Counted from the first letter of the stretch, positions 1 to 10,792 are shown. The stretch is DNA of 64,000 bases from Variovorax sp. PBL-H6 (GCF_901827155.1 NZ_LR594659.1:4726001-4790000); one strand, 5' to 3'. Notes: generated by a model from the sequence alone, not told the origin. A program made the numbers and translations.

Positions 1-402
1 GCGCACGGCATTGACCTGATATTCCTGCTGGCCCCCACCAGCACGCCCGAGCGCATGGCGCAGGTCGGTCGCATCGCCACAGGCTATGTCTACTATGTCT
101 CGCTCAAGGGCGTGACCGGCGCAGGGCACCTCGACACCGAGGCGGTCGGTCGGATGATCCCGCGCATCCGCGAGCACGTGAAGCTGCCGGTGGGCGTGGG
201 CTTCGGCATCCGCGATGCGCGCAGCGCGCAGGCGGTGGGCTCGACGGCCGACGCAGTGGTGATCGGCACCCGCCTCATCCAGCTGATCGACGGGCAGCCG
301 CGCGAGCAGGCGGTAGCGCTGGTGCGCAAATTTTTGACCGAGATCCGGGAAGCGCTGGATGCGCTGCCGGCCGCGACGGCCAAGAATGCGGCTGGCCGAT
401 AA
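1..402 (+). CDS. trpA: Tryptophan synthase alpha chain, C-terminal part (cut by window edge)
   Basis: The reading frame is open from base 1 and ends at 402, so only about the last 133 residues are present. TrpA splits indole-3-glycerol phosphate into indole and glyceraldehyde-3-phosphate and passes indole to TrpB inside the TrpAB tetramer. Visible family features are the segment around [14 protein letters not shown], the [14 protein letters not shown] strand and loop, and the phosphate-binding GVGFGI and ADAVVIGT strands. accD follows about 100 bases downstream, the usual trpBA-accD order of beta-proteobacteria. The true start lies outside the window. Confidence 0.95.
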   Translation, partial: AHGIDLIFLLAPTSTPERMAQVGRIATGYVYYVSLKGVTGAGHLDTEAVGRMIPRIREHVKLPVGVGFGIRDARSAQAVGSTADAVVIGTRLIQLIDGQPREQAVALVRKFLTEIREALDALPAATAKNAAGR

Positions 403-426
403 TGCGGAGTTGACCCTCACCCGCAG

Positions 427-452
427 CCCCTCTCCCGCGGGCGGGAGAGGGG
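427..452. repeat. GC-rich palindrome between trpA and accD
   Basis: A 12-bp perfect inverted repeat (CCCCTCTCCCGC at 427-438, complement at 441-452) with a 2-base centre. A second hairpin, CGCGAAG (463-469) and CTTCGCG (475-481), follows at once. Neither is followed by a T-run, so these look more like dispersed intergenic palindromes than an intrinsic terminator. They could still form mRNA structure ahead of accD. Confidence 0.6.
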
Positions 453-503
453 AGCTACTCGCCGCGAAGGCTTGCTTCGCGAGAACTTCGAACTGGAGCC
501 CCC

Positions 504-1376
504 ATGAGCTGGCTTGAAAAACTGCTTCCGCCCAAGATTGCGCCCACCGACCCGAGCGAGCGGCGCCAGATGCCCGAAGGCCTCTGGATCAAGTGCCCGA
601 GCTGCGACACCGTGCTCTACAAGACCGACCTCGAGCACAACCAGAACGTGTGCCCGAGTTGCAGCCATCACCACCGCATCGGCGCGCGCGCGCGCATCGA
701 CGCCTTCCTGGATTCGGAAGGCCGCTACGAAGTGGGCCAGGAAGTCCTGCCCGTCGACGCCCTCAAGTTCAAGGACAGCCGCAAGTACCCCGAGCGGCTC
801 AAGGAAGCACTCGAAAACACCGGCGAGACTGATGCGCTCGTCGTCGTGGGCGGCTCGGTCCACAGCATCAACGTGATGGTGGCCTGTTTCGAGTTCGACT
901 TCATGGGCGGCAGCATGGGCAGCGTGGTCGGCGAGCGCTTCGTGCGCGGTGTCGAAACCGCGATCGAGCAGAAGGTGCCCTTCATCTGCTTCACCGCCAC
1001 GGGCGGCGCGCGCATGCAGGAAGGGCTGCTGTCGTTGATGCAGATGGCCAAGACCAACGCGGCGCTCACGCGCCTGGCCAAGAAGGGCCTGCCCTACATC
1101 AGCGTGCTGACCGACCCGACCATGGGCGGCGTGAGCGCCGGCTTCGCCTTCGTGGGCGACGTGGTGATCGCCGAGCCCAAGGCGCTGATCGGCTTTGCCG
1201 GCCCTCGCGTGATCGAATCGACCGTGCGGGTAACCCTGCCCGAAGGCTTCCAGCGCGCCGAATTTCTTCAGACCAAGGGTGCGATCGACTTCATCTGCGA
1301 TAGGCGCGAACTGCGCAAGACGGTTGCCAACACGCTGGCGATGCTGCTGCGTCAGCCGGCAGACGCAGTGGCCTGA
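504..1376 (+). CDS. accD: Acetyl-CoA carboxylase carboxyltransferase subunit beta
   Basis: 290 residues, full length. AccD pairs with AccA to transfer the carboxyl group from carboxybiotin-BCCP to acetyl-CoA, giving malonyl-CoA for fatty acid synthesis. The N-terminus carries the four-cysteine zinc ribbon ([10 protein letters not shown] and CPSCSHHHR, about residues 32-57). The crotonase-type carboxyltransferase core follows, with [29 protein letters not shown] and [10 protein letters not shown]. The ATG sits about 100 bases after trpA. This is the first committed step feeding the fab cluster found further along the window. Confidence 0.98.
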   Translation: MSWLEKLLPPKIAPTDPSERRQMPEGLWIKCPSCDTVLYKTDLEHNQNVCPSCSHHHRIGARARIDAFLDSEGRYEVGQEVLPVDALKFKDSRKYPERLKEALENTGETDALVVVGGSVHSINVMVACFEFDFMGGSMGSVVGERFVRGVETAIEQKVPFICFTATGGARMQEGLLSLMQMAKTNAALTRLAKKGLPYISVLTDPTMGGVSAGFAFVGDVVIAEPKALIGFAGPRVIESTVRVTLPEGFQRAEFLQTKGAIDFICDRRELRKTVANTLAMLLRQPADAVA

Positions 1377-1390
1377 CCCACGGCTTCGCC

Positions 1391-1951
1391 CTAGCGGCCC
1401 ATCCCGAAGACCGTCGCCATCAGGCTTCCCAGCACGATGGCGCCCACCTGCAGCAGCACGATGGCAGCGAGCGGCGACAGGTCCACGCCGCCCAGCAGTG
1501 GAATGAAGCGCCTCAGCGGCCGCACCAACGGCTCGGCCAGCCGCCCGATCAGGTCCTGGAGCATCGACGACGCATTCGGAACCCACGAGAGAACTGCGTA
1601 GACGATCAGCAGCGCAGTCAGGCCCGACACCGCCAGCTGCATCAGCCCGATCAGCGATACCAGGGGCAGGATCGCCCAACGGCCCAGCGCGCCCATCAGG
1701 GCCCAGAGCAGCAGGAACTTGAGCATCACCAGCAACCATGCGGCCACGGCGCTCGCCAGATCCCAGCGCTTGGCCGCGGGGATGACGCGCCGCAGCGGCA
1801 GCACGATCCAGTCGGTGACCGCGAAGACGAAGCGCCCCAGCGGGTTGCCGAAGGGCACGCGGTGGTACTGCATATACAGGCGCAGCAGGCACGCCCCGCC
1901 GAGCAGGCCGACGATCACGTCGAGAAGGAACGAAGGGATCTGGTAGAACAT
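1391..1951 (-). CDS. YggT family membrane protein
   Basis: About 186 residues from the ATG at 1951 (MFYQIPSF). The frame stays open further upstream but that part is arginine-rich and lacks family character. The product is strongly hydrophobic with two similar halves, each a YggT repeat (LLRLYMQYHRVPFGNPLGRFVFAVTDW and LSWVPNASSMLQDLIGRLAEPLVRPLRR), and four or more membrane segments. The family is widespread and linked to osmotic or envelope roles, but the molecular function is not firmly known. The gene converges on accD with a 14-base gap, and its start is 50 bases from the divergent Lon-domain gene. Confidence 0.85.
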   Translation of the reverse strand: MFYQIPSFLLDVIVGLLGGACLLRLYMQYHRVPFGNPLGRFVFAVTDWIVLPLRRVIPAAKRWDLASAVAAWLLVMLKFLLLWALMGALGRWAILPLVSLIGLMQLAVSGLTALLIVYAVLSWVPNASSMLQDLIGRLAEPLVRPLRRFIPLLGGVDLSPLAAIVLLQVGAIVLGSLMATVFGMGR

Positions 1952-2000
1952 GGCGCGTGGTCGTGAACGGAATGCGATGATAGCCACGCAAGGTTCCTCG

Positions 2001-2648
2001 ATGACGACACAACCCCTCCCGCAGCCGCTGCCCCTGTTCCCGCTAGGTACCGTGCTCTTTCCCGGCGGCTTCCTGCCCCTGCGCATCTTCGAGGTGCGCT
2101 ACCTGGACATGATCGGCAAATGCCACAAGGCCGGCACGCCCTTCGGCGTGGTCAGCCTGACGCAGGGCACGGAAGTCCGGCGCGCAGGCGCCGAGGCCGA
2201 GCGCTTTGCCGGCGTCGGCACGCTCGCGGAGATCCGCGAGTTCGATGTCCCGCAGGCCGGGCTGATCCAGATCGCATGCGTGGGCACGCAGCGCTTCCGC
2301 ATACGCAGCAGCGCATTGCAGACACATGGGCTCTGGACCGCGGAGGTCGAGACTGTCGCCGACGACGTGCCACTCGCCGTGCCCGATGATCTTCGAGCCG
2401 TCTCCGACGCCCTGCGCCGCCTGGTGGACACGCTGGAGGAGCGGCGCCGCAGCGAGGGCAGCGAGCAGGTGCGGTTGCCGGTTCAGGCGCCCTTCCGTTT
2501 CGACGATTGCGGCTGGGTGGCCAACCGTTGGTGCGAGTTGCTGCCTGTGCCGGCTGAGCTCAAGCAGCGATTGATGGAGCTGGACAGCCCCTTGATGCGG
2601 CTCGAACTCGTGGGCGACCTGCTCGTGCGCGCCGGCATCACGAAGTAG
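2001..2648 (+). CDS. Lon N-terminal (substrate-binding) domain protein
   Basis: 215 residues from the ATG at 2001 (MTTQPLPQPLPLFPLG). An in-frame upstream start at 1950 would overlap the divergent yggT start and adds unlike sequence. The protein has the LON/PUA-type fold signature: PLFPLGTVLFPGGFLPLRIFEVRY near the N-terminus, then FGVV, GTLAEI and a closing helical part. It lacks the AAA and protease domains of Lon, as is normal for this stand-alone family. Its role is unknown; substrate or peptide binding is inferred from the domain only. Confidence 0.88.
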   Translation: MTTQPLPQPLPLFPLGTVLFPGGFLPLRIFEVRYLDMIGKCHKAGTPFGVVSLTQGTEVRRAGAEAERFAGVGTLAEIREFDVPQAGLIQIACVGTQRFRIRSSALQTHGLWTAEVETVADDVPLAVPDDLRAVSDALRRLVDTLEERRRSEGSEQVRLPVQAPFRFDDCGWVANRWCELLPVPAELKQRLMELDSPLMRLELVGDLLVRAGITK

Positions 2649-2726
2649 CCCGGCAGCCGGGCTGCAGGACACCGCCCGCTAAAATCGCCGGTTGCGTGCG
2701 ACTAGCGCGCCTCTACTTTTCTCTTC

Positions 2727-4259
2727 ATGTCCGACGCCCTCCCCTCTCCCGCCTCCGCCCACGACGACAACCAGCTCATCGCCGAAAGGCGCGAGAAGCT
2801 GAAGGCGCTGCGCGCCGCACAGGTCGAGGGCAAGGGCGTCGCCTTTCCCAACGACTTCAAGCCCGCCGACCGCGCGGCAGCGCTGATTGCCGCGCATGGC
2901 GATTCCGAGCCCGAAGCACTGGAAGCCGCGCCGATCGCCGTCAGCGTGGCCGGCCGCATGATGCTCAAGCGGGTGATGGGCAAGGCCAGCTTCGCCACGG
3001 TGCAGGACGCCACCGGACGCATCCAGCTCTACGTCACGCGCGATGCCGTCGGCGAAGACCTTTACGCCGAATTCAAGCGCTGGGACCTGGGCGACATCGT
3101 TGGCGCCGAAGGCACCGCATTCAAGACCAAGACCGGCGAGCTCTCGGTCAAGGTGACTCGGCTGCGCCTGCTGACCAAGAGCCTGCGCCCCCTGCCCGAC
3201 AAGTTCCACGGCATGGCCGACCAGGAACAGAAGTACCGGCAGCGCTACGTCGACCTGATCACCGACGAGTCTGCGCGCGAGCGCTTCGTCGCGCGCAGCC
3301 GGGCCGTGAGCGCGCTGCGCGAATTCATGGTGGCCAATGGCTTTCTCGAGGTCGAGACGCCGATGCTGCACCCCATCCCGGGTGGCGCCAACGCCAAGCC
3401 ATTCAAGACACACCACAACGCGCTCGATCAGGAGATGTTCCTGCGCATCGCGCCCGAGCTGTACCTGAAGCGCCTGATCGTCGGCGGCTTCGAGCGCGTC
3501 TTCGAGATCAACCGGAGCTATCGCAACGAGGGCATCTCGGTGCGGCACAACCCCGAGTTCACGATGATGGAGTTCTACGCGGCCTACTGGAACTACCGCG
3601 ACCTGATGGACTTCACCGAGACGCTGATCCGCACCATCGCGCAGAAGAGCGTGGGCAATCTCCAGCTCGATTACCAGGGCAAGCCGGTGGACCTGAGCCA
3701 GCCTTTCGAGCGGCTCACCATCCGCGAGGCAATCGCCAGGCACACCGAGGCCGGCGCGAACGCCGACGATGCCGCCTGGCTGCGCGATGCCCTTCGCAAG
3801 CTCGGCTTGAGCGAGGAGAAGGACAAGCTTTCCCATCGCAGCCTGGCGAGCCTGCAGGTGATGTACTTCGAGGAGACGGTAGAAGAAAAGCTCTGGCAGC
3901 CGACCTTCATCATGGAGCACCCGACCGAGATCTCGCCCCTGGCCCGCGCCAACGACGAGCGCCCGGAGGTCACGGAGCGCTTCGAGCTCTACATCACCGG
4001 GCGCGAGTTCGGCAACGGCTTCAGCGAGCTCAACGATGCAGAGGATCAGGCTGCGCGCTTCAATGCCCAGGTCTCGGCCAAGGACAGCGGCGACGACGAG
4101 GCGATGTTCTTCGACCACGACTTCGTGCGCGCGCTCGAATACGGCATGCCGCCCACCGGCGGATGCGGGATCGGCATCGATCGGCTCATGATGCTGCTGA
4201 CCGATTCGCCCAGCATCCGTGACGTGATCCTCTTTCCTGCACTGCGCCGGGAATCTTGA
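2727..4259 (+). CDS. lysS: Lysine--tRNA ligase (class II)
   Basis: 510 residues. It activates lysine with ATP and charges tRNA-Lys. An N-terminal OB-fold anticodon-binding domain spans about residues 55-170. The class II catalytic core follows with motif 1 ([19 protein letters not shown]), motif 2 ([17 protein letters not shown], then [11 protein letters not shown]) and motif 3 ([20 protein letters not shown]), ending in the usual FPALR. The stop codon overlaps the TTG start of the next gene, so the two are probably co-transcribed. Confidence 0.98.
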   Translation: MSDALPSPASAHDDNQLIAERREKLKALRAAQVEGKGVAFPNDFKPADRAAALIAAHGDSEPEALEAAPIAVSVAGRMMLKRVMGKASFATVQDATGRIQLYVTRDAVGEDLYAEFKRWDLGDIVGAEGTAFKTKTGELSVKVTRLRLLTKSLRPLPDKFHGMADQEQKYRQRYVDLITDESARERFVARSRAVSALREFMVANGFLEVETPMLHPIPGGANAKPFKTHHNALDQEMFLRIAPELYLKRLIVGGFERVFEINRSYRNEGISVRHNPEFTMMEFYAAYWNYRDLMDFTETLIRTIAQKSVGNLQLDYQGKPVDLSQPFERLTIREAIARHTEAGANADDAAWLRDALRKLGLSEEKDKLSHRSLASLQVMYFEETVEEKLWQPTFIMEHPTEISPLARANDERPEVTERFELYITGREFGNGFSELNDAEDQAARFNAQVSAKDSGDDEAMFFDHDFVRALEYGMPPTGGCGIGIDRLMMLLTDSPSIRDVILFPALRRES

Positions 4260-5533
4260 GTACACCGGCGCCCGTCCTCGGCATCGACTTCGGCACGTCC
4301 AATTCGGCGGTCGCGTGCGTGGCCGGAAGCGGGCTCGCACGACTGCTGCCGCTGGAAGGACCGGCGACGACGATCCCGACCGCCGTCTTCTTCAATACCG
4401 AGGACCGCAGCACGCATTTCGGCCGCGAGGCAATCGCGCTGTACCTGGCAGGCACCGAAGGCCGGCTGATGCGATCACTCAAGAGCCTGCTCGGCAGTGC
4501 GCTGATGCAGGACCAGACCGAGATCGGCCACCAGCGTGTCAGCTTCGAGGACATCATCGCCCTCTTCCTGTCGGAGCTTGCCGCACGCGCCCACCGGCAG
4601 CTCGGGGTGCCGCCCGCGCGGGTCGTCGTTGGGCGTCCGGTGCATTTCGTGGACGACGATCCGGCGCGCGACCGCGAGGCCGAAGCCACGCTGCGCCGCG
4701 CCGCTCGGAGTGCCGGCCTGGGCGAGGTCGACTTCCAGTATGAGCCGATCGCCGCAGCCTTTGACTACGAGCGGCGCGTCACCCGCGAATCGCTTGTCCT
4801 GATCGTCGACATCGGCGGCGGCACCTCCGACTTCACGGTGGTGCGCCTGGGCCCCGGGCGCAGCGCGCAGGCAGATCGCGCCCGCGACGTGCTCGCCACC
4901 ACGGGCGTGCACATTGGCGGCACGGACTTCGACCAGCGGCTCAGCATCGAATGCGTCATGCCTCATTTCGGTTTCCGTCACATCGGCCCGCAGGGCCGTG
5001 AGGTGCCGAGCAGGACCTTTTTCGATCTGTCCTCGTGGCACCTGATCAATTGGCTCTATGCCCCGAAGGCGATCCGGCAGGCGCAGGAGCTGCGCGTCAA
5101 CTATCTCGATACGCGGCTGCACGACCGGCTGATGAACGTGCTTTCCGACCGACAGGGGCATCGCATTGCGAGCGAGGTGGAAGAGGCCAAGATCCGCAGT
5201 TCGATGACTGGCGACGACGTGGACATCGACCTGTCGTTCGCAGAGCCGAAGCTGACAGCCACGCTCACGGCCGGGGACATGGACCGCCAGCTCGCAACAC
5301 AGCTCGACAACGTGATCGCGTGTGCCCGCGATTGCGTCGCACATGCAGGCCTGCGTGGCAGCCAGCTCGGCGCCCTCTATCTGACAGGCGGCTCCTCGGC
5401 CCTGCGCCCCTTCCAGAGTGCGCTGCGGCACGCCTTTCCGGGCACGCAGGTCATCGAAGGCGATCTCTTTGGCGGCGTGGCCGCAGGCCTGGCTTATGCC
5501 GCCGCAGGCGCCGGAATGCGGCAACCCGCATGA
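4256..5533 (+). CDS. Hsp70 family protein, YegD-like chaperone
   Basis: 425 residues with a TTG start at 4256 inside the lysS stop region. It has the actin/Hsp70 ATPase fold: phosphate 1 loop [11 protein letters not shown] at the N-terminus, phosphate 2 [13 protein letters not shown] near residue 180, and adenosine motif [10 protein letters not shown] near the C-terminus. The length fits YegD-type short Hsp70s, which keep the nucleotide-binding domain but lack a classical DnaK substrate-binding domain. The client is unknown. Its stop overlaps the start of the metallopeptidase gene (ATGA), so the pair is probably translationally coupled. Confidence 0.87.
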   Translation: MSTPAPVLGIDFGTSNSAVACVAGSGLARLLPLEGPATTIPTAVFFNTEDRSTHFGREAIALYLAGTEGRLMRSLKSLLGSALMQDQTEIGHQRVSFEDIIALFLSELAARAHRQLGVPPARVVVGRPVHFVDDDPARDREAEATLRRAARSAGLGEVDFQYEPIAAAFDYERRVTRESLVLIVDIGGGTSDFTVVRLGPGRSAQADRARDVLATTGVHIGGTDFDQRLSIECVMPHFGFRHIGPQGREVPSRTFFDLSSWHLINWLYAPKAIRQAQELRVNYLDTRLHDRLMNVLSDRQGHRIASEVEEAKIRSSMTGDDVDIDLSFAEPKLTATLTAGDMDRQLATQLDNVIACARDCVAHAGLRGSQLGALYLTGGSSALRPFQSALRHAFPGTQVIEGDLFGGVAAGLAYAAAGAGMRQPA

Positions 5534-6039
5534 AGTACCTGGCCGCCTACCCCTCGACGCTGCGCGCCCAGGTCGAACAGCTCATCATGCAGGGCCGGCT
5601 GGGCGACTGGCTGCTGAAGCGGTATGGCGGCGTGCACGGCATCCGGACCGACGGCGCGCTCTACGAGTACGCGAGCGGCCTCAAGAGCGAGTTCCTGCGC
5701 AAGGCCGAGCCGCTGGCCAAGGTTGCCTTCGACAACAAGCTGCACGTGATCCGCAACGCACTCGGTACGCATACGACGATTTCGCGCGTGCAAGGCGGCA
5801 AGCTCAAGGCGAAGCGCGAGATCCGTGTCGCAAGCCTGTTCAAGGAAGTGCCGATCGAATGGCTGCGCATGATCGTCGTGCACGAACTGGCGCACACGAA
5901 GGAGCGCGAGCACGACAAGGCGTTTTATCAGCTCTGCATGCACATGGAGCCTGATTACCACCAGTTCGAGTTCGACCTGCGCCTCTATTTGACGCACCTG
6001 GAGAGTGGCGGTCCCGCACTCTGGTCGGCGACAACCTGA
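5530..6039 (+). CDS. YgjP-type M48-like metallopeptidase (DUF45)
   Basis: 169 residues from the ATG at 5530, which overlaps the preceding TGA by 4 bases. The zinc-binding HELAH motif lies in VVHELAHTKEREHDKAFYQL, with a further histidine nine residues on. This is the layout of the YgjP/WLM group of small zinc peptidases. There is no signal peptide or membrane segment, so it should act in the cytoplasm. Coupling to a YegD-type Hsp70 suggests a shared protein quality-control role, but this is inference. Confidence 0.85.
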   Translation: MKYLAAYPSTLRAQVEQLIMQGRLGDWLLKRYGGVHGIRTDGALYEYASGLKSEFLRKAEPLAKVAFDNKLHVIRNALGTHTTISRVQGGKLKAKREIRVASLFKEVPIEWLRMIVVHELAHTKEREHDKAFYQLCMHMEPDYHQFEFDLRLYLTHLESGGPALWSATT

Positions 6040-6045
6040 CCGCGG

Positions 6046-7122
6046 TCAGAGCGGGGACAGCATCGCGGCCGCCTGACGATAGGCCGGCGAGCGCATGAGG
6101 TCGCCCCAGGCGAGCGCATCGCTTCGCGGCAGCAGACTGCACCGACGCGCCTCGCTGATGGGCTCCGGCTTCCAGCGGCCGTTGCGGCGCGCTGCCGCGA
6201 AACCCTCGAGCACCTCGTCGAGTACCGTGCTCTCGCCGATGCTCTGGTTGCACAACAGCGCGAGATCGCAGCCAGCATCGAGTGCGGCGAGCGCTGCATC
6301 GGTGTAGCTCAGCAGCTCGCCCTGGATACTGCGCGCGGCCTCCATGCTGAGGTCGTCGCTGAACACTGCGCCCTCGAATCCCAGTTGGCGGCGCAGGATC
6401 TGCTGCAGCCACTTCGGCGAAAAGCCTGCCGGACTGGCGTCGACCTTCGGATAGATCACATGTGCCGGCATGACTGCCGCCAGCGTTCCGCCGAGCCAGT
6501 CGTAGGGCTTTGCATCGTCGTCAAGGATCGCCTTGAGGCTGCGACGGTCCACGGGGATCGCCACGTGCGAGTCGGCACGCACGAAGCCATGCCCCGGAAA
6601 ATGCTTGCCGCAGTTCGCCATGCCCGCCTGCAGCAGGCCGTGCGCGAGGCTGCGGGCCAGCAGCGTGACGACGCGCGGATCGCGATGGAAGCTGCGATCG
6701 CCGATCACGCTGCTTTCGCCGTAGTCCAGGTCCAAGACGGGCGTGAAGCTGAAATCGACACCGCAGGCGCGCAGCTCGGCGGCCAGCACATGCCCACAGG
6801 CCACGGCCGCCTGGGTGGCGCGCATCGGATCGCGCATCCAGAGCTCGCCCAGCGAGCGCATGGAGGGCAGCCGGGTGAACCCATCGGAGCGGAACCGCTG
6901 CACCCGTCCGCCCTCATGGTCGACGCAGATCAGGATGTCTGGTCGCAGCGCCTTGATCTCGGCGTTGAGAGCGCTCATCTGCGTCCGGTCCTGCCAGTTG
7001 CGGGCGAAATGGATCACGCCGCCGACCAACGGATCGGCAAGGCGGCGGCGGTCGGCGGCATTCAAAGCCGTGCCCGCGACGTCGATGATCAAGGGGGCGT
7101 GGACGGAATTCTGATCGGTCAT
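6046..7122 (-). CDS. nagZ: Beta-N-acetylhexosaminidase (peptidoglycan recycling)
   Basis: 358 residues from the ATG at 7122 ([14 protein letters not shown]). This GH3 enzyme removes N-acetylglucosamine from anhydro-muropeptides in the cytoplasm. The NagZ signature is present: [11 protein letters not shown] around residue 60, the KHFPGHG substrate loop with the DSH that supplies the general-acid His/Asp pair, and [10 protein letters not shown] with the nucleophile aspartate. The start overlaps the acpS stop by 4 bases. It is the last gene of the minus-strand block. Confidence 0.96.
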   Translation of the reverse strand: MTDQNSVHAPLIIDVAGTALNAADRRRLADPLVGGVIHFARNWQDRTQMSALNAEIKALRPDILICVDHEGGRVQRFRSDGFTRLPSMRSLGELWMRDPMRATQAAVACGHVLAAELRACGVDFSFTPVLDLDYGESSVIGDRSFHRDPRVVTLLARSLAHGLLQAGMANCGKHFPGHGFVRADSHVAIPVDRRSLKAILDDDAKPYDWLGGTLAAVMPAHVIYPKVDASPAGFSPKWLQQILRRQLGFEGAVFSDDLSMEAARSIQGELLSYTDAALAALDAGCDLALLCNQSIGESTVLDEVLEGFAAARRNGRWKPEPISEARRCSLLPRSDALAWGDLMRSPAYRQAAAMLSPL

Positions 7123-7514
7123 GGCTTGCGTTCGACCACGACAAAGCTGGCCGCGTAGTCGGTCTCGTCGGTCACCGTCACGTGCGCGACGAGGCCTTCG
7201 GCCTCGAACCAGTCCTTCAGAACACCGTGAAGCACGATCACGGGCTTGCCGGTGCGCTGGTTCGCGATCTCGCAGAGGCGCCAGCTCATCGGCATGCGCA
7301 TGCCCATGCCGATGGCCTTGCTGAAGGCCTCCTTGGCGGAAAAACGGGTGGCCAGATACCGCAGGCCGCGCTTTGGCCACCGGGCGCCGCGCGCGCGCCA
7401 GACCACGAGTTCGGCGTCGCTCAGCACGCGCTGGGCGAAGCGCTCACCCTGGCGCTCGAAGGTGGCGGCGATGCGGCGGATGTCGCAGATGTCGGTGCCG
7501 ATGCCGTAGATCAC
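7119..7514 (-). CDS. acpS: Holo-[acyl-carrier-protein] synthase
   Basis: 131 residues from a GTG start at 7514 (read as [15 protein letters not shown]). AcpS transfers 4'-phosphopantetheine from CoA to the serine of apo-ACP, here the product of acpP at about 20.4 kb. The two signatures are GIGTDICDI, with the Mg-binding aspartate, and [13 protein letters not shown], with the catalytic glutamate and lysine. It overlaps both neighbours by 4 bases (pdxJ stop and nagZ start), so translation is probably coupled. Confidence 0.96.
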   Translation of the reverse strand: MIYGIGTDICDIRRIAATFERQGERFAQRVLSDAELVVWRARGARWPKRGLRYLATRFSAKEAFSKAIGMGMRMPMSWRLCEIANQRTGKPVIVLHGVLKDWFEAEGLVAHVTVTDETDYAASFVVVERKP

Positions 7515-8254
7515 GCAGCCTCTCGGATACAGCGCAGGTAGTCCCGCGTCGCCGCGGCGTAGCCGAGCTCCAGTGCATCGGAGACGAAGGCATGGCCGAT
7601 GGAAACCTCGCGCACCCCGCGCACCACCCGAAGGAAGTCGGTGAGATTGTCGCGGCTGAGGTCGTGGCCGGCGTTGACTTCGAGGCCTGCCGCCTGCGCC
7701 GCGCGGGCGGTCTCGGCGTAAAGCGCCAGCACACTGTCCGCCCTGGAGGTGCCGCGCGCGGCGGCATAGCCTTCGGTGTAGAGCTCGATGCGGTCGGCTC
7801 CGACGGCCTTGGCAGCCGCCATCATGTCCGGCTCCGGGTCCATGAAGAGGCTCACCCGCACGCCCAGGGTCCTGGCCTCGGCGATCAGCGGCCGCAGCCG
7901 ATTGGCGTCGTCGGGAAAGGTCCAGCCGTGGTCGCTGGTCGACTGGGCCACATCGTCGGGAACGAAGGTGGCTTGATGCGGACGCAGCTCGCGCACGAAG
8001 TCCATCAGGTTGTGGAACGGGTTGCCTTCGATGTTGAACTCGGCCTGGGGCCAGTCCTTGCGCAGCAGCTCCGACAAGTCCTGCACGTCCTGTGGGCGAA
8101 TGTGGCGCTGGTCGGGCCGCGGGTGCACCGTGATGCCGTGCGCGCCGGCATCCAGGCACAGCGCCGCGGCGAAGAGCACGCTGGGGATGCCCAATGACCG
8201 CGTATTGCGTACCAGCGCCACCTTGTTGAGGTTGATCGACAGGGAAGTGCTCAT
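7511..8254 (-). CDS. pdxJ: Pyridoxine 5'-phosphate synthase
   Basis: 247 residues from the ATG at 8254 ([17 protein letters not shown]). PdxJ condenses 3-amino-2-oxopropyl phosphate with 1-deoxyxylulose-5-phosphate in vitamin B6 synthesis. Family features are [12 protein letters not shown] at the start, the HPRPDQRHI catalytic segment, FNIEGNP, and [13 protein letters not shown] followed by [13 protein letters not shown]. Starts and stops overlap recO upstream and acpS downstream by 4 bases each. The recO-pdxJ-acpS order is classical for proteobacteria. Confidence 0.97.
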   Translation of the reverse strand: MSTSLSINLNKVALVRNTRSLGIPSVLFAAALCLDAGAHGITVHPRPDQRHIRPQDVQDLSELLRKDWPQAEFNIEGNPFHNLMDFVRELRPHQATFVPDDVAQSTSDHGWTFPDDANRLRPLIAEARTLGVRVSLFMDPEPDMMAAAKAVGADRIELYTEGYAAARGTSRADSVLALYAETARAAQAAGLEVNAGHDLSRDNLTDFLRVVRGVREVSIGHAFVSDALELGYAAATRDYLRCIREAA

Positions 8255-9021
8255 AAGGCTTGCAAGTCTCTCATCATCTGGCGCGTTCGCAGCGTGCTCA
8301 CACCGCAATGGTAGTTGAGCAGCACGCGCAGTTGGTTGCGCAGGGCGCTATTGGCGCCGGCGTTCATGGTTGCGACCTGGCGCAGTGTGGCGGCCAGCGG
8401 CGCGCGCTCTTCGAGTGTGCGCTGCAGGGCCTGCCAGTCGGCGCCATCGAGCGCGGTTTCGTCGTCGGCAGCGAGGCGCAGGCCGGCCTCGGGCACGAGG
8501 GCGTATCGAGCCTGTGCCTCGAGGGGCGACAGCGTCAACGTTTCGATATCGAGCACTGGCAACAGCCCGACCTCTCGCAGCAGCAGCAGTTCGAAGGCCC
8601 GCAGCGCGGCAGCCTGGGCGGCAGCCTGGGCGCCCCCATGGTCACCGGCCAGCACCTGCACCATGACGGCGTAACCATCGAACAGCGCCTCGTGCGCGTC
8701 ATCGCGTGCCAACAGGCGCAGCAGCAGTTCGTTGAGGTAGTAGCCCGACAACAGCGCCTCGCCCGTGGGCATCACATGGCCGCCCATCCACTCGGCCCCC
8801 TTGAGCGTGCGGATTTCGGCGTCGCCGCCGTAGCTGACCTGCAGCGGCTGCAGGGGCAGCAGCACCGGCCGGAAGTTGGAGCTCGGCCGCTTGGCCCCCT
8901 TGGCCACCAGCGCGATCCGCCCATGATGGCGGGTGAAGACCTCCAGGATCAGGCTCGACTCGCTCCAGTCGTAGTGGTGCAGCACATAGGCCGGTTCATG
9001 CGAAACGCGGTGGGTTGCCAT
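8251..9021 (-). CDS. recO: DNA repair protein RecO
   Basis: 256 residues from the ATG at 9021; a GTG one codon upstream is a weaker alternative. RecO loads RecA on SSB-coated single strands together with RecR in gap repair. The N-terminal OB-fold is seen in [35 protein letters not shown], followed by a helical domain. No zinc-finger cysteine set is visible, which is common in this branch. It starts 15 bases after the era stop and overlaps pdxJ by 4 bases. Confidence 0.94.
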   Translation of the reverse strand: MATHRVSHEPAYVLHHYDWSESSLILEVFTRHHGRIALVAKGAKRPSSNFRPVLLPLQPLQVSYGGDAEIRTLKGAEWMGGHVMPTGEALLSGYYLNELLLRLLARDDAHEALFDGYAVMVQVLAGDHGGAQAAAQAAALRAFELLLLREVGLLPVLDIETLTLSPLEAQARYALVPEAGLRLAADDETALDGADWQALQRTLEERAPLAATLRQVATMNAGANSALRNQLRVLLNYHCGVSTLRTRQMMRDLQAL

Positions 9022-9036
9022 CACCCTCGGACACGC

Positions 9037-10002
9037 TCATTCATATCCGAATGAACGCACCCGTGCCTCATCGTCGGCCCAGCCCGAACGCACCTTGACC
9101 CACAGCTCGATGAAGACCTTGGCGTCCGCGAGCTTCTCGAGTTCCTGCCGCGTCTCCATGCCGATGCGCTTGATGCGCTCGCCCTTGTCGCCGATCACCA
9201 TCGCCTTGTGGCTGTCGCGCTCCACGACGATGGTGGCGGCAATGCGCAGCAGGCGCTTCTGGCCCTTGCGGGCAGGCGGCTCCTCCTCGAACTTGTCGAT
9301 CACCACGGTCGAGGTGTAGGGGAGCTCGTCGCCGGTCAGCCGAAACAGCTTTTCCCGCACCAGCTCACTGGCGAGAAACTGCTCGCTGCGGTCGGTGAGC
9401 TCTTCCTCGGAATACCACCAGGGCTGCTCAGGCAGGTACTTTTCGCAAATGCCGAACAGGCGTTCGATGTCCTTCGGGTTCTTGGCGGACATCGGGACGA
9501 AATCGGCGAAAGCGTGTCGGCCCTGCATCTCCTGCAGCCACGGCGCCAGCTCGCTGCGGCGATGCACGTTGTCGAGCTTGTTGGCGATCAGCACGGTCGG
9601 GATGCCGGTACCGAGCAGCTTCAGCACCCGCTCGTCGGCTGGGGTGAAGCTGCCGGCCTCGACCACGAAGAGGATCAAGTCCACGTCAGCGACAGCGCCC
9701 ACGACGGTCTTGTTGAGCGAGCGGTTGAGCGCGTTGGCATGCAGCGTCTGGAAGCCCGGCGTATCGACGAAAACGAACTGCGTCGAACCACGCGTTCGCA
9801 TGCCGGTGATGCGATGCCGCGTCGTCTGCGCCTTGCGCGAGGTGATGCTGATCTTCTGGCCGACCAGCGCGTTCAGCAGCGTCGACTTGCCCACATTGGG
9901 CTTTCCGACGATGGCCACCAGGCCGCATCGCTGACCGGGTGATGGGACCGGCTGGGTGCCCTCTGTGGAAGACATCGGATCGGATTCGGTGGGATGGTTC
10001 AT
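9037..10002 (-). CDS. era: GTPase Era
   Basis: 321 residues from the ATG at 10002, overlapping the rnc stop by 4 bases. Era is an essential GTPase that binds the 3' end of 16S rRNA during 30S maturation. The GTPase motifs are [12 protein letters not shown] (G1), DTPGF (G3) and NKLD (G4). The C-terminal KH domain is visible in [20 protein letters not shown]. The frame extends upstream of this ATG but the extra part is an out-of-family shadow of rnc. The rnc-era-recO order is conserved. Confidence 0.97.
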   Translation of the reverse strand: MNHPTESDPMSSTEGTQPVPSPGQRCGLVAIVGKPNVGKSTLLNALVGQKISITSRKAQTTRHRITGMRTRGSTQFVFVDTPGFQTLHANALNRSLNKTVVGAVADVDLILFVVEAGSFTPADERVLKLLGTGIPTVLIANKLDNVHRRSELAPWLQEMQGRHAFADFVPMSAKNPKDIERLFGICEKYLPEQPWWYSEEELTDRSEQFLASELVREKLFRLTGDELPYTSTVVIDKFEEEPPARKGQKRLLRIAATIVVERDSHKAMVIGDKGERIKRIGMETRQELEKLADAKVFIELWVKVRSGWADDEARVRSFGYE

Positions 10003-10703
10003 GGGGATGCCTTTGCAGCGCCTCCGCGCGCCTTGAGCCGGATCAACATGGCGGCGGCTGCCGCCTGCTCGCCGGCGCGGCGCGAGCCGCCGATGCCGCG
10101 TTCTCGCAAGTCCAACTGGGGCACCTCGCATTCGACATCGAAAGTCTGCTTGTGTGCCGCACCCAGCGTGCCGACCACGCGGTAGACCGGCAGCTTCATT
10201 TTGTGGCCCTGCAGCCATTCCTGCAATTCTGTCTTGGGGTCCTTGGCCGCGGCGTCCATGCGCGGCGTAATGGCAACCGACTCGTAGAGCCGTTGCACCA
10301 GAGACTGTGCCGGCCCATAGCCGGCATCGAGGTAGACGGCACCGATCAGCGCCTCCAGCGCATCGGCCAGGATCGAGGGGCGATTCGGCCCCCCGGAGCG
10401 CGCCTCCCCTTCACCCAGCCGCAATAGCGGAGAGAGCGCCAGCTTGAGCGCCAATTGATGCAGGGTGTCCTGCTTGACCAGATTGGCCCGCACGCGGGAC
10501 AGATCGCCCTCGGGCAATTGCGACAGCTGCTCGTAAAGCAGGTGGGCGACCGCGAGGTTGAGCACCGAATCCCCCAGAAATTCGAGCCGTTCGTTGTGAT
10601 CGGCCGAGAAGCTGCGGTGCGTCAACGCACGCTGCAACAGCCGCGGGTCGGAAAAGGAATACTGGATGCGCGCCTGCAGCGCGTCAAGGTCACCGCCCGA
10701 CAC
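9999..10703 (-). CDS. rnc: Ribonuclease III
   Basis: 234 residues from a GTG start at 10703. RNase III cuts double-stranded RNA and releases pre-16S and pre-23S rRNA from the primary transcript; a matching target stem flanks the 23S gene in this window. The catalytic signature [15 protein letters not shown] is near residue 40, and the second acidic cluster is in [14 protein letters not shown]. The C-terminal double-stranded RNA-binding domain runs from [12 protein letters not shown] to the end. It lies between a DUF4845 gene and era. Confidence 0.96.
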   Translation of the reverse strand: MSGGDLDALQARIQYSFSDPRLLQRALTHRSFSADHNERLEFLGDSVLNLAVAHLLYEQLSQLPEGDLSRVRANLVKQDTLHQLALKLALSPLLRLGEGEARSGGPNRPSILADALEALIGAVYLDAGYGPAQSLVQRLYESVAITPRMDAAAKDPKTELQEWLQGHKMKLPVYRVVGTLGAAHKQTFDVECEVPQLDLRERGIGGSRRAGEQAAAAAMLIRLKARGGAAKASP

Positions 10704-10792
10704 GGCCGGCCTGTCGAGGCATTGCGCCAGGGCCTGCGCAGCCCCTCGACAGGAAAGCGCAAGGGCTTGGCCGCGACCCGTGAGCGTTCATT

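Noticed and set aside
427..481. Terminator for trpA
   Set aside because: The hairpins are strong but have no following T-run; kept as palindromic repeats.
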